Shown one piece after another: positions 8,372-16,392 of a DNA stretch of 64,000 nt. The stretch covers positions 3,313,993-3,377,992 of the forward strand of contig OZ244803.1 in NCBI GenBank assembly GCA_965220045.1. Reading direction: 5' to 3'. Both the position numbers and the translations under genes were made by a program. Below the pieces are notes generated by a model. It made no database searches, was not told where the DNA came from, and was given only the letters and a program-made list of their open reading frames with translations. This stretch comes from VXOZ01 sp965220045 (GTDB taxonomy: Bacteria > Chloroflexota > UBA11872 > VXOZ01). The number at the start of each line of letters is the position of its first letter. Within the stretch, counting starts at the first letter, position 1.

Positions 8372-9751
8372 TTAGGTGCCCAGCTCCGCCAGTACGCCGT
8401 TGAGCAGTTTCACGGCCTCGGGGAGGGCCTCCTGCACGGTGAGTTCCTGATTATTCAGGGCATCCCACACCGGCTTGGTGGCCTCGTTGCCCGCGGACGT
8501 GTGGATCCACGGGTATGGACCGGACGAGTCGGCGATCGTCTCGATGTCCTTCAACACCGGACGTTCGGCCACGATCTTCTGCCACGGCTCGCTCGCGTAG
8601 AACTCCTTGCGACCGGCGTTCCGGGAGAGGATGCCGGCAAAGTACTTCTCCAGCGTGGCTTCACTGTTCACCCAGGCCATCCACGACCAGGCGAGGTCGG
8701 GATCCGGGGAGACGCCGAAGAGGCACCACTGGTTCGTCCAGGTCAAGCTGCCCGGCGCTGAGCCGTCGGGGCCCTGGGGATACGGCGTGAAGTCAAACTC
8801 CAGGTCGGGATTCTCGCCGAGAAGGTATCCGACTCGCCACGAGCCTTGAATGTCCATTACCAACTGCTCGTTTTGGAAGGTCGCGCCTTCCGGCACGGGG
8901 TCGAACTTGTGCTTGAGCTTCAGGTCTTCCATGAACTGGCCACCGGCGATGGCCTGCGGCGAATCGAAGACAGCCTCCGTATTATCATCGCTATAGAGCC
9001 TGCCGCCATTGACGTAGACCCACCGCCCGAGATGGTAAATGGAGAAACTGCCCGGTCTGTACCCCATGCGTACGATGTTCTCGCCCGACACTTCGTGCGC
9101 CTGCTGCGCGTATTCCAGGAACGTGTCCCAATCCCAATTCCAGGTGACCTCGCGATCGGGATCCAAGCCGGCGTCCGTCAGCAGCCGCGTGTTGATCCCA
9201 ACCACGGTGGTGGAGGGGCCGTCATACGGGATGCCGTAGGTCTGGCCGCCGTGCTGGTTGAAGAAGCGGCCGGAATCCACGAACTTGTCAGGGGCCATGG
9301 AGGGATCCGCAGCCTGGTATGGATCCAGCGGCGCCAGGAAGTCCTTCAGCAACCAGTTGAGGATGAATGCCACCGAAACCTGCGAGGAGTCGACCTGCTC
9401 GCCGGCGGCAATCATTGTGGTCACGTGGTCCTGCAAGCCGATGGTGCCGCGCACGTGCACCGTTTCGACGGTGATGCCGGGGTTGAGCTCCATGAAGTCG
9501 CCCTTGATGCCGTCGAAGTACTCCTGAATGGTGGGCGCGCCGCCGGGCCGCCACCAGTCGGTGTGCACGATGAGACGGGGCTCCATCTCCTTCGTGTCTT
9601 CCATCTCGGCCTTGGGGGCCTCAGCTTCGGCCTCCATCTCGCCTTCCATGGCGCCGCTCTGCGCGCCGCAGGCTGCCAGCAGTACGCCGCCGCCTACTAC
9701 GCCACTCCAGCCAAGGAGCGAGCGTCGACTAAACCGTCCTGTGCTTCTCAT
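8372..9751 (-). CDS. Extracellular solute-binding lipoprotein, family 1 (Tat signal)
   Basis: Substrate-binding component of a carbohydrate-type ABC importer, 459 residues. The N-terminus has a twin-arginine motif (FSRRSLLGW) followed by a lipobox (VLLAAC), so export by Tat and lipid anchoring are expected; an acidic linker rich in ME, AE and KAEME follows. The body has WW and Trp-rich segments typical of sugar-binding proteins. AGGAGG precedes ATG at 9751. It is a paralogue of the next upstream gene, with most residues identical. No permease or ATPase gene lies nearby, so it would need subunits encoded elsewhere. Confidence 0.9.
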   Translation of the reverse strand: MRSTGRFSRRSLLGWSGVVGGGVLLAACGAQSGAMEGEMEAEAEAPKAEMEDTKEMEPRLIVHTDWWRPGGAPTIQEYFDGIKGDFMELNPGITVETVHVRGTIGLQDHVTTMIAAGEQVDSSQVSVAFILNWLLKDFLAPLDPYQAADPSMAPDKFVDSGRFFNQHGGQTYGIPYDGPSTTVVGINTRLLTDAGLDPDREVTWNWDWDTFLEYAQQAHEVSGENIVRMGYRPGSFSIYHLGRWVYVNGGRLYSDDNTEAVFDSPQAIAGGQFMEDLKLKHKFDPVPEGATFQNEQLVMDIQGSWRVGYLLGENPDLEFDFTPYPQGPDGSAPGSLTWTNQWCLFGVSPDPDLAWSWMAWVNSEATLEKYFAGILSRNAGRKEFYASEPWQKIVAERPVLKDIETIADSSGPYPWIHTSAGNEATKPVWDALNNQELTVQEALPEAVKLLNGVLAELGT

Positions 9752-9942
9752 GGTATGAAAACCTCCTGAGCACTACCTACCTTCTCTTGGTATGTTCATC
9801 GTAGAACAGTACCGTTGCACATACGGTACTAGGCCGTCTTTTTGCTGTCAACAAGCTGACAAAGCTCTGCTTTGCAATGGTTCTTAACATGAAGTACCAC
9901 TCTCCCCTGCGAGAGCATGTAGGGCGCAGTCATAGTAAGAGA

Positions 9943-9974
9943 AAACTGGGCGGGTTGTGCAACCCGCCCAGTTT
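9943..9974 (-). terminator. Intrinsic terminator after the second substrate-binding protein
   Basis: An inverted repeat with arms AAACTGGGCGGGTT and the complement around a very short loop, followed on the minus strand by TTTTCTCTTAC. It lies 33 bases beyond the stop at 10007. Its similarity to the hairpin at 8305-8338 shows that the duplication covered the gene and its terminator. Confidence 0.8.
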
Positions 9975-10006
9975 CAATCGCTGTACTAAAGAGCAGAGGA
10001 AAGAGC

Positions 10007-11392
10007 CTAACCAGGTGTGCCCAGCTCCTCCAATACGCCATTGAGCAGCCCCGCGGCCTGCGGGAAGGCCTCTTGCACGGTGAGTTCCTGGTTATTCAGG
10101 GCATCCCACACCGGCTTGGTGGCTTCGTTACCCGCGGATGTGTGGAGCCACGGGTACGGACCGGACGTGTCAGCGATGTCCTCGATGTCCTTCAGCATCG
10201 GCCGTTCGGCCACGATCTTCTGCCACGGCTCGCTCTCGTAGAACTCCTTGCGGCCGGCTGAGCGGGAAAGGATTCCGGCGAAGTACTTCTCCAGCGTGGC
10301 TTCGCTGTTCACCCAGCTTATCCAGCTCCACGCCAATTCGGGGTCCGGAGAGACACTGAAGAGGCACCACTGGTTCGTCCAGGTCATGCTGCCAGGGTTC
10401 TCGCCGCTGGGACCCTTGGGGAAGGGCGCAAAGTCAAACTCAAGGTTTTCATTATTGCCGTAGATGTACCCGACAGCCCAAGAACCCTGTTGGGAAAGGA
10501 CGATTTGCTCGTTGACGAAGGTCGCTCCTTCAGGCGTGGGGCCAAACTTGTGCTGCAGTTTCAAGTCTTCCTTGAACTGGCCCGTGTCAATGCCCTGTAC
10601 GGAATCGAAGGCCGCTGCCGAATTGTCCTCCGTATACAGGGTAGCGCCGTTGGGGTAGAGCCACCGCGCGATGCCAGACAGGCTGAAACCGCTAGTGCCA
10701 TAGCCCAAGCGCGTGATATTGTCGCCCTCGGCTTCGTGCACCTTGGTCGCATATTCCACGAACTGGTCCCAGTCCCAATTCCAGGTTATTTCGCGATCGG
10801 TGTCAAGGCCGGCGTCCGTCAATATGCGCGTGTTAAGCCCCATCACAACGGTTGCGGGGCCGTCGTACGGGATGCCATAGGTCATGCCGTTGTGCACGTT
10901 GAAGAAGCGGCCGGAGTCCACGAACTTGTCCGGCGCCGAATCCGGGTCCTTGGCCTGGAACGGATCGAGCGGCTGCAGAAAGTCTTTCAGCAACCAGTTG
11001 AGGATGAAGGCCACCGAGACCTGCGAGGAGTCGACCTGCTCGCCGGCGGCAATCATCGTGGTCACCTGGTCCTGCAAGCCGAGGGTCCCGCGCACGTGGA
11101 CCGACTCGACGGTCACGCCGGGATTGAGCTCCATAAAGTCGCCCTTGATGCCGTCGAAGTACTCCTGAATGGTGGGCGCGCCACCGGGCCGCCACCAGTC
11201 GGTGTGCACGAGGAGACGGGGCTCCATCTCCTTCGTGTCTTCCATCTCGGCCTTGGGGGCCTCAGCCTCGGCCTCCATCTCACCTTCCATGGCGCCGGTC
11301 TGCGCGCCGCAGGCCGCCAGCAATACGCCGCCGCCTACTACGCCACCCCAACCGAGTAGGGAGCGTCGACTAAAACGTCCTGTGCTTGTCAT
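10007..11392 (-). CDS. Extracellular solute-binding lipoprotein, family 1 (tandem paralogue)
   Basis: 461 residues from ATG at 11392 (MTSTGRFSRRSLLGW), with AGGAGG nine bases upstream; the longer open frame to 11512 has no counterpart in the paralogue. It has the same Tat motif and LLAAC lipobox as the neighbouring copy and nearly the same length. Divergence is concentrated in the middle (about residues 190-300), where ligand contacts are expected, suggesting that the two copies bind different or related ligands. Each copy has its own ribosome binding site and terminator, so they are probably separate transcription units. Confidence 0.9.
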   Translation of the reverse strand: MTSTGRFSRRSLLGWGGVVGGGVLLAACGAQTGAMEGEMEAEAEAPKAEMEDTKEMEPRLLVHTDWWRPGGAPTIQEYFDGIKGDFMELNPGVTVESVHVRGTLGLQDQVTTMIAAGEQVDSSQVSVAFILNWLLKDFLQPLDPFQAKDPDSAPDKFVDSGRFFNVHNGMTYGIPYDGPATVVMGLNTRILTDAGLDTDREITWNWDWDQFVEYATKVHEAEGDNITRLGYGTSGFSLSGIARWLYPNGATLYTEDNSAAAFDSVQGIDTGQFKEDLKLQHKFGPTPEGATFVNEQIVLSQQGSWAVGYIYGNNENLEFDFAPFPKGPSGENPGSMTWTNQWCLFSVSPDPELAWSWISWVNSEATLEKYFAGILSRSAGRKEFYESEPWQKIVAERPMLKDIEDIADTSGPYPWLHTSAGNEATKPVWDALNNQELTVQEAFPQAAGLLNGVLEELGTPG

Positions 11393-11658
11393 GGTATGTA
11401 ACCTCCTGAGCACTACCAATCTACCTACACCTAGCCACGATAAAAATAGAGCAAGATCACCTACGCTGTCAAGTAGCGGTGCGCGGCATCGATCGCTTAG
11501 GCGTGGCGGCAATTATTCTGGTGACATGCCGCTTGGTTGTGACACTAGTGTCGCTTGATTGTAGCCGGGCCGTTGAAGTGCGGCGTCTGCCCCTGGTTGT
11601 GTAGAGCCCAGACGGTAGCCACGTGACCATAGCTCCAGCTAGAATCACCGGTATTCCC

Positions 11659-12663
11659 CTACCAATCAAAAATTACGCCCAGCCAGTCCGAGCCGCCGCG
11701 GGCGATCATGTCGTAGGTCTCCGGCGCTTGTGCCGGCGCCATGCGGTGGGTGATGAGATGGTCCACCTTCAGCGCCTGCCGCGCCAGCAGGTTGAGTATC
11801 TCGAAGCGGTTGCGCTCCTGCGTCCACGGGTAATAGGGATGCGCGATCATCGGCGAGCGCGGCTGGAGTACTCCGATGATGCTGAGCTCTTTGGTCTGCA
11901 GGGGATCGAAGAGCGGAATCTCGACGATGCGCGGGATGCTGCCCACCAGCAGGATCTTGCCGCTTTGTGCGGCCATATCCATGAGCGCGCGGATGGCGGT
12001 GCCGCTGCGCGTGGCGTCGTAGCCGTAGGTCACACCCGCGCCGTCCGTCTCTTCCATTACGCGCTGCACGACGTCCTCTTCGGCCCCGTTGACCAAAACC
12101 GGCGTGCCGCTCTGCGCACCCATCTCCAGACGAACCGGAAAGACGTCGATGCCGATTACCGGATGAACGCCGTTCAGGCGCAGAAGCTGGCAGAGGAGTT
12201 GTCCGACGACGCCTTGCCCCACCACGGCGGCGGATTGCCCAATCTTGGGCTCGGCTTTGCGGATGCCGTGCATGGCTACCGCGCCGAGCGTCGTGAACGT
12301 CGCGTCGGCCGGATCGACACCGGCGGGCACTTTGAGCAACGTCTGCGGCGCGCCGGTGCGGCCGGTGGCGCGGCTGACAATGTGATGCGAGGTGTGCTTG
12401 CCGTTGCTCAGCACCCGGTCGCCCACGGTGAAGTCCGCAACCTCGTCGCCCACCGCATCCACCACGCCGACATTGGAGTAGCCCGGGTACTTGGGAAAGT
12501 TGTCGTAGTTCAGGTTGCCAAGAAGATTCGAATGCTCCGTGCCCGCGCTGATGCCGCTGACCTCGGTGCGCACCAGTACGTCGTGGGGGCCGAGCGGCGG
12601 CAGCGGGACGGTTTCAACCGTCACCTTGTTCCGTTCGGGGAAGACGATCTGAGTCGCTTGCAT
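11659..12663 (-). CDS. Zinc-type alcohol dehydrogenase-like oxidoreductase (MDR superfamily)
   Basis: Medium-chain dehydrogenase/reductase, 334 residues. N-terminal GroES-like domain (GPHDVLVRTEVSGISAGTEH), central NAD(P)-binding segment AAVVGQGVVGQLLCQLLRLNG and the C-terminal substrate domain. The catalytic Cys of classical zinc ADHs is replaced by Ser/Ala in VSGISAGTEH, so it may be zinc-independent, as in bi-domain MDR enzymes acting on sugars. Start ATG at 12663 has AGGAGAGGAG upstream; the open frame continues to 12786 only because a palindromic repeat is read through. Divergent from a Gfo/Idh/MocA dehydrogenase at 13153, suggesting a shared sugar or polyol pathway. Confidence 0.85.
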   Translation of the reverse strand: MQATQIVFPERNKVTVETVPLPPLGPHDVLVRTEVSGISAGTEHSNLLGNLNYDNFPKYPGYSNVGVVDAVGDEVADFTVGDRVLSNGKHTSHHIVSRATGRTGAPQTLLKVPAGVDPADATFTTLGAVAMHGIRKAEPKIGQSAAVVGQGVVGQLLCQLLRLNGVHPVIGIDVFPVRLEMGAQSGTPVLVNGAEEDVVQRVMEETDGAGVTYGYDATRSGTAIRALMDMAAQSGKILLVGSIPRIVEIPLFDPLQTKELSIIGVLQPRSPMIAHPYYPWTQERNRFEILNLLARQALKVDHLITHRMAPAQAPETYDMIARGGSDWLGVIFDW

Positions 12664-13152
12664 GGGATTGGCTCCTCTCCTATGTGAAGGCGGGGGACGA
12701 GTCCCCGCGCTACGTTTATGTTTGTTCGCTCCGTCATTCCCGCAATGTTTGTTCACTCCGTCATTCCCGCGCAGGCGGGAATCCATCTGCTCTGGGCTTT
12801 GGCCTTAGCTGAATCGTCTAAAGGACAAAGAGAGTATATTCGACGCATTCTACGTACGCCCCAGAGCGGGGGACAAGCCCCCGCGCTACGCTGATGGCTG
12901 TTCTTTCCGTCATTCCCGCGCAGGCGGGAATCCATCTGCTCTGGGCTTTGGCCGTAGCTGAATTGTCTAGAGGACAAAAAGAGTGTAGTCGACGCTTTCT
13001 ACGGTTGCCCCAGAGCGAGGGACAAGCCCCCGCGCTACTGAAATTTTTCGCGCCTCCCCAATCTCCTTTGCACTGTCCGCGAAAAGACCCATAATAGGAC
13101 GTAGTTTTCACCGTTCACGGGTTCAATTGTACGGGAAAGGATGCGTTCAGGA
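12664..13152. repeat. Intergenic direct duplication built of two palindromic repeats
   Basis: A unit of about 149 bases occurs twice in direct orientation (12758-12906 and 12907-13037). Each unit contains a GTCATTCCCGCGCAGGCGGG palindrome followed by a GCGGGGGACAAGCCCCCGC palindrome. An extra partial GTCATTCCCGC lies at 12733. It separates the divergent dehydrogenase genes. No gene is seen; the promoters of both genes must lie at its edges. Confidence 0.85.
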
Positions 13153-14178
13153 ATGTTAGGTGTTGGCATTATCGGGTGCGGCGGCATCAGTAACAGCCAT
13201 GCGCGCGGCTGGAACGCCAGCAGCGACCGCGCCAAGGTGGTCGCGGTCGCGGACGTGGTGGACGCGGCCGCGCAGACGCGGGCGGCGCAAGTGGGCGGGG
13301 CAAGGGTCTATGCGGACTACAACGAGCTGTTGCAAGACCCCAAAGTCGACGCGGTGGACATCTGCTTGCCGCATCACGTGCACAAAGAGGCCGCGGTCGC
13401 GGCGGCAAACTCCGGGAAGCACATCCTCATCGAAAAGCCGCTTTGCCTGGACATGGATGAAGCCAAAGAGATCGAAGCGGCCGTGCAGGCCAGCGGCATC
13501 ACACTCATGTGCGCCCACAATCAGGTTTTCACCGAATCGGTGCAGGAGATCAAGCCGCGCATCGATGACGGCCTCCTGGGCGATGTGATTTGGATCCACT
13601 CCGCGGACTGCTTCATCACCCGTCCCTACGTCAGAATCGGATCCGCCTCCCACGGTTCGCACGCGCCCGGTACCTGGCGCTCCAAACGCGAACTCATGGG
13701 CGGCGGCGAGCTGATCGATACCGGCTACCACCCGACCTACCGGCTGCTATACCTGGCCGGCTCGCCAGCCGTGTCCGTGAGCGCGTTAATGACCAATCAC
13801 CGCCTGCCGCAACTGGACGGCGAGGACACGGCACAGGTGCTGGTGGCGTTCGAAAACGGTTCAACCGGCCAGATCCTCAGCTCTTGGGCCATGCATTTGC
13901 CGTCGGGCTACATGATTCACGTCGTCGGCGACCGGGGCGTCATTTCGGCGGGGGCGGGCCGCATCGAGGTGAAGCTGAACGGCATGGACCGGCCCGCAAT
14001 CAAGGAACTGCAAGTCCCTGACACGATTGCGCGCGAGATTGCCCACTTCATCGGCTGCCTGGAAAACGGCGAGGCGCCGGTGCAGGGTTTGGCCGACGGC
14101 ATCGCCACGCTGCGCCTCATCCGGGGAGCGTACCAGTCGGTAGAAGAGCAGAGAATTGTGGCTCTCGACACAGTCTAG
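13153..14178 (+). CDS. Gfo/Idh/MocA family oxidoreductase
   Basis: NAD(P)-dependent sugar or cyclitol dehydrogenase, 341 residues. The N-terminal Rossmann motif MLGVGIIGCGGISNSHARGW is followed by the family motif EKPLCLDMDEA and a C-terminal GFO_IDH domain containing GGELIDTGYHPTYRLLYL with the catalytic His region. ATG at 13153 leaves the usual short lead before the GxGxxG motif and has AAAGGA 11 bases upstream; ATG at 13141 is an alternative. A terminator hairpin lies at 14271. The paired divergent MDR dehydrogenase suggests carbohydrate catabolism; the substrate is not identifiable. Confidence 0.88.
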   Translation: MLGVGIIGCGGISNSHARGWNASSDRAKVVAVADVVDAAAQTRAAQVGGARVYADYNELLQDPKVDAVDICLPHHVHKEAAVAAANSGKHILIEKPLCLDMDEAKEIEAAVQASGITLMCAHNQVFTESVQEIKPRIDDGLLGDVIWIHSADCFITRPYVRIGSASHGSHAPGTWRSKRELMGGGELIDTGYHPTYRLLYLAGSPAVSVSALMTNHRLPQLDGEDTAQVLVAFENGSTGQILSSWAMHLPSGYMIHVVGDRGVISAGAGRIEVKLNGMDRPAIKELQVPDTIAREIAHFIGCLENGEAPVQGLADGIATLRLIRGAYQSVEEQRIVALDTV

Positions 14179-14270
14179 CGTTCCGCCGTAGACCGGCAGA
14201 TTGAGCTGGGCGGGGGCGCATGCGCGGGTGGAAGTTGCCACCATGGCGCCGCAATTCGCCGCGAGATGAG

Positions 14271-14305
14271 CACAAGACGGGCAGTCTGTCCGTCTTGTGT
14301 GTTTT
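14271..14305 (+). terminator. Intrinsic terminator after the Gfo/Idh/MocA gene
   Basis: A perfect 10-bp stem (CACAAGACGG paired with CCGTCTTGTG) with a 9-base loop is followed by TGTTTTCCCC on the plus strand. It lies about 90 bases past the stop at 14178 and before the convergent membrane-subunit gene ending at 14421. Confidence 0.75.
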
Positions 14306-14420
14306 CCCCTACGTCTTGCCCTCCCCCAAGGCACACGTTGACATAGGCTGCCGGCAACGGCGCCCACCTTGGCAAGAGACCCACAATGCGCAGGCAAGCG
14401 CACTGCTGAGAAACGCGTGC

Positions 14421-15812
14421 CTATACGGCGCGCACAAAGCTGAGTTCCTGGACGACGCTGAGGATGGCTGAAAATATCGGGGACGGGTAGATGCCGAGAG
14501 CGCAGCAGAGAAAGGCAACAAGGATCACCATGGCCGAGCCGGTCCGCGAAAAGGGCTGGATTCTGCCGGGGATCTGAACCGGCTGCAGGCAGGCGCGGAG
14601 GGCGCGGGCGTAGGCAAGCATCAGAAGTCCGCTGCCACCCAGGAGCGTAAAGAGAAACCACTCGCCCTGCTGCGTTGCGGCCTGAAATATCAGCCAGCGG
14701 CCCGGAAAGCTGGCGAAGCCCGGCACGCCGACGATCGAGAAGCTGCCTACCACAAATGCCAGAGTAAGAAACGGTGCGCGCGAGGTGAGACCGGCCAACT
14801 GGGCAAACGTCACACCGCCAAGGCGTTCTTCGATCACGCCGACAAGTATGGCGAGCAAGAGGAGCGCAGTCGCCATCGCGATCGCCTGATAGAAAATGCC
14901 GGTGACCGCCAAAGCCGAACGCGAAGACACGCCTATGACGATGAAACCGCTCGCGCTCACTGTGGAATAGCCCAGGAGTCCGCGTAAGTCGTTCGAACTA
15001 AACGCCAAGAGCGCCCCGAGCAACACGGTCGCCAGACCGCCCACGGCGGCCATTTCATTCAATTGTGCGTCATTCGTAAGCCAGGGAAACGTGGCCAGGA
15101 TGGAAACGAGGAACGTCATGGTTCCCGTGTGGAGCACCCCTGCTATCACGAAGAATCCCATCACGGGCGCGCGATTGGCAATGTCGGGTAGCCAGAAGTA
15201 GAGCGGCGCGGCCGCCAGTAACGTACCGAACCCAACCGCGAGCACAGCGGCAAGAGCTTGCAGACTGATGCCGGTCTCCGGACTCACACGGTATTGGTCT
15301 ACCAGCAGCAAACCGAGGACTACCAGGGCGCCGCCGATGGTCATCATGAGTGCATAGCGGATCACGGTTACGCCAATCCGCTGTGTGGGTAGGCTGCCCA
15401 GGATCCCCATGGCTGCTACCACGTGCGCCAACTGCAGTACGGCCGCAGCCACCACGTAGCGCGAGTAAATCATGGCTCCAGTGGCAATGAGCGCCGCCAA
15501 GAGGCACGTCGTTGCGGGAAAGAACTCGCCTTGGTTGCGAATGAGATGGAAGACGAGCGTCAGCGTGAGCAGCGCAGTGACGAGGACCAACGGCAGGCGC
15601 GCCTGCGCGTCGAGCTGCAAGGCAAGTGTGAGAATGGAGCTGCCGGCATCGGTATCCAGAATGAAGAGCAGAAAGAGCGTGAATACGAGGGCGCCAATGG
15701 CGACAAGACCGGAGAACGCGGCCCAGCGGCGAAAGAGGAGGGCGAGCCCCGCTGCGCCCAGCAGGACTACCAGGAGGTGGAGCGGAGTTATTAGAACGCT
15801 ACCTGCTAGCAT
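14421..15812 (-). CDS. Complex I/Mrp-type proton-translocating membrane subunit (NuoN/HyfF-like)
   Basis: 463 residues with about 14 predicted transmembrane helices. The proton-antiporter core is recognisable: PLYFWLPDIANRAPVMGFFV followed by IAGVLHTGTM, and LLGYSTVSASGFIVIGVSS, matching the SSIxHxGY/LxYSSIS-type block of the family. The Lys usually found after the PDA motif is not obvious (His in VLHTG). The start ATG at 15812 overlaps the end of the next upstream gene by 14 bases, indicating translational coupling. Third gene of a membrane-subunit triad downstream of ubiD. Confidence 0.8.
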   Translation of the reverse strand: MLAGSVLITPLHLLVVLLGAAGLALLFRRWAAFSGLVAIGALVFTLFLLFILDTDAGSSILTLALQLDAQARLPLVLVTALLTLTLVFHLIRNQGEFFPATTCLLAALIATGAMIYSRYVVAAAVLQLAHVVAAMGILGSLPTQRIGVTVIRYALMMTIGGALVVLGLLLVDQYRVSPETGISLQALAAVLAVGFGTLLAAAPLYFWLPDIANRAPVMGFFVIAGVLHTGTMTFLVSILATFPWLTNDAQLNEMAAVGGLATVLLGALLAFSSNDLRGLLGYSTVSASGFIVIGVSSRSALAVTGIFYQAIAMATALLLLAILVGVIEERLGGVTFAQLAGLTSRAPFLTLAFVVGSFSIVGVPGFASFPGRWLIFQAATQQGEWFLFTLLGGSGLLMLAYARALRACLQPVQIPGRIQPFSRTGSAMVILVAFLCCALGIYPSPIFSAILSVVQELSFVRAV

Positions 15813-16392
15813 TGCGCTCCCATATGCCCTCGAAGTCGATGATTTGTACGAGCGTGGCTAAGAACCCAACTCCGACCAGCACCAAGCCTTGCACTGTCAG
15901 CAATGCCATGCCTTGCTCGCCGAGAAACAAGCAGATCGTGAAATCCAGCCCGTTGACGACCAGCAGGACTCCCATGCTCATGCCAAAGATGCTGGTACGC
16001 AGCACTACGGTAAAGAAACCAAGCAGAAGCACGCCCGCCGCTGCCAAGGCCGCAACCTGGGGGACCAACCCCGCCATGCGCTCCGCCAGCAAGTAGGCGG
16101 CTAAAATGCCGAGTACGGTGACCCCGACCAGCGTGGGCGTCTCGAAAATGGACTGGTTTTGCAGCGGCCGCTTCCGTTCTACCCACAGAGCCACGGCCAG
16201 CATGACGGCGACAGTAAGACCGATGATGATGCGCGTGACACCGACGACCGTGCCCGCAAAAACCATGAGCAATAGCGACGTGGCCATGTACGTGGCGAGG
16301 AGACCCACGTACGCGGCCAGCCATTGGCGGATCACCAGAACGGTACACGGCCCCGCGAATGCAAGTACGAGCAGGGCATACTCCCAACTCAT
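15799..16392 (-). CDS. Small membrane subunit, NuoK/MnhC/HyfE-like
   Basis: 197 residues with about six transmembrane helices. The segment GMSMGVLLVVNGLDFTICLF resembles the NuoK/MnhC motif around GxELxxNAxNL, though without its glutamate. Length and helix count fit the hydrogenase-4 subunit HyfE better than NuoK (about 100 residues). It overlaps both neighbours by a few bases (start at 16392 overlaps the stop of the NuoL-like gene at 16389; its stop overlaps the NuoN-like start), so the three are made together. Confidence 0.75.
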   Translation of the reverse strand: MSWEYALLVLAFAGPCTVLVIRQWLAAYVGLLATYMATSLLLMVFAGTVVGVTRIIIGLTVAVMLAVALWVERKRPLQNQSIFETPTLVGVTVLGILAAYLLAERMAGLVPQVAALAAAGVLLLGFFTVVLRTSIFGMSMGVLLVVNGLDFTICLFLGEQGMALLTVQGLVLVGVGFLATLVQIIDFEGIWERNASR

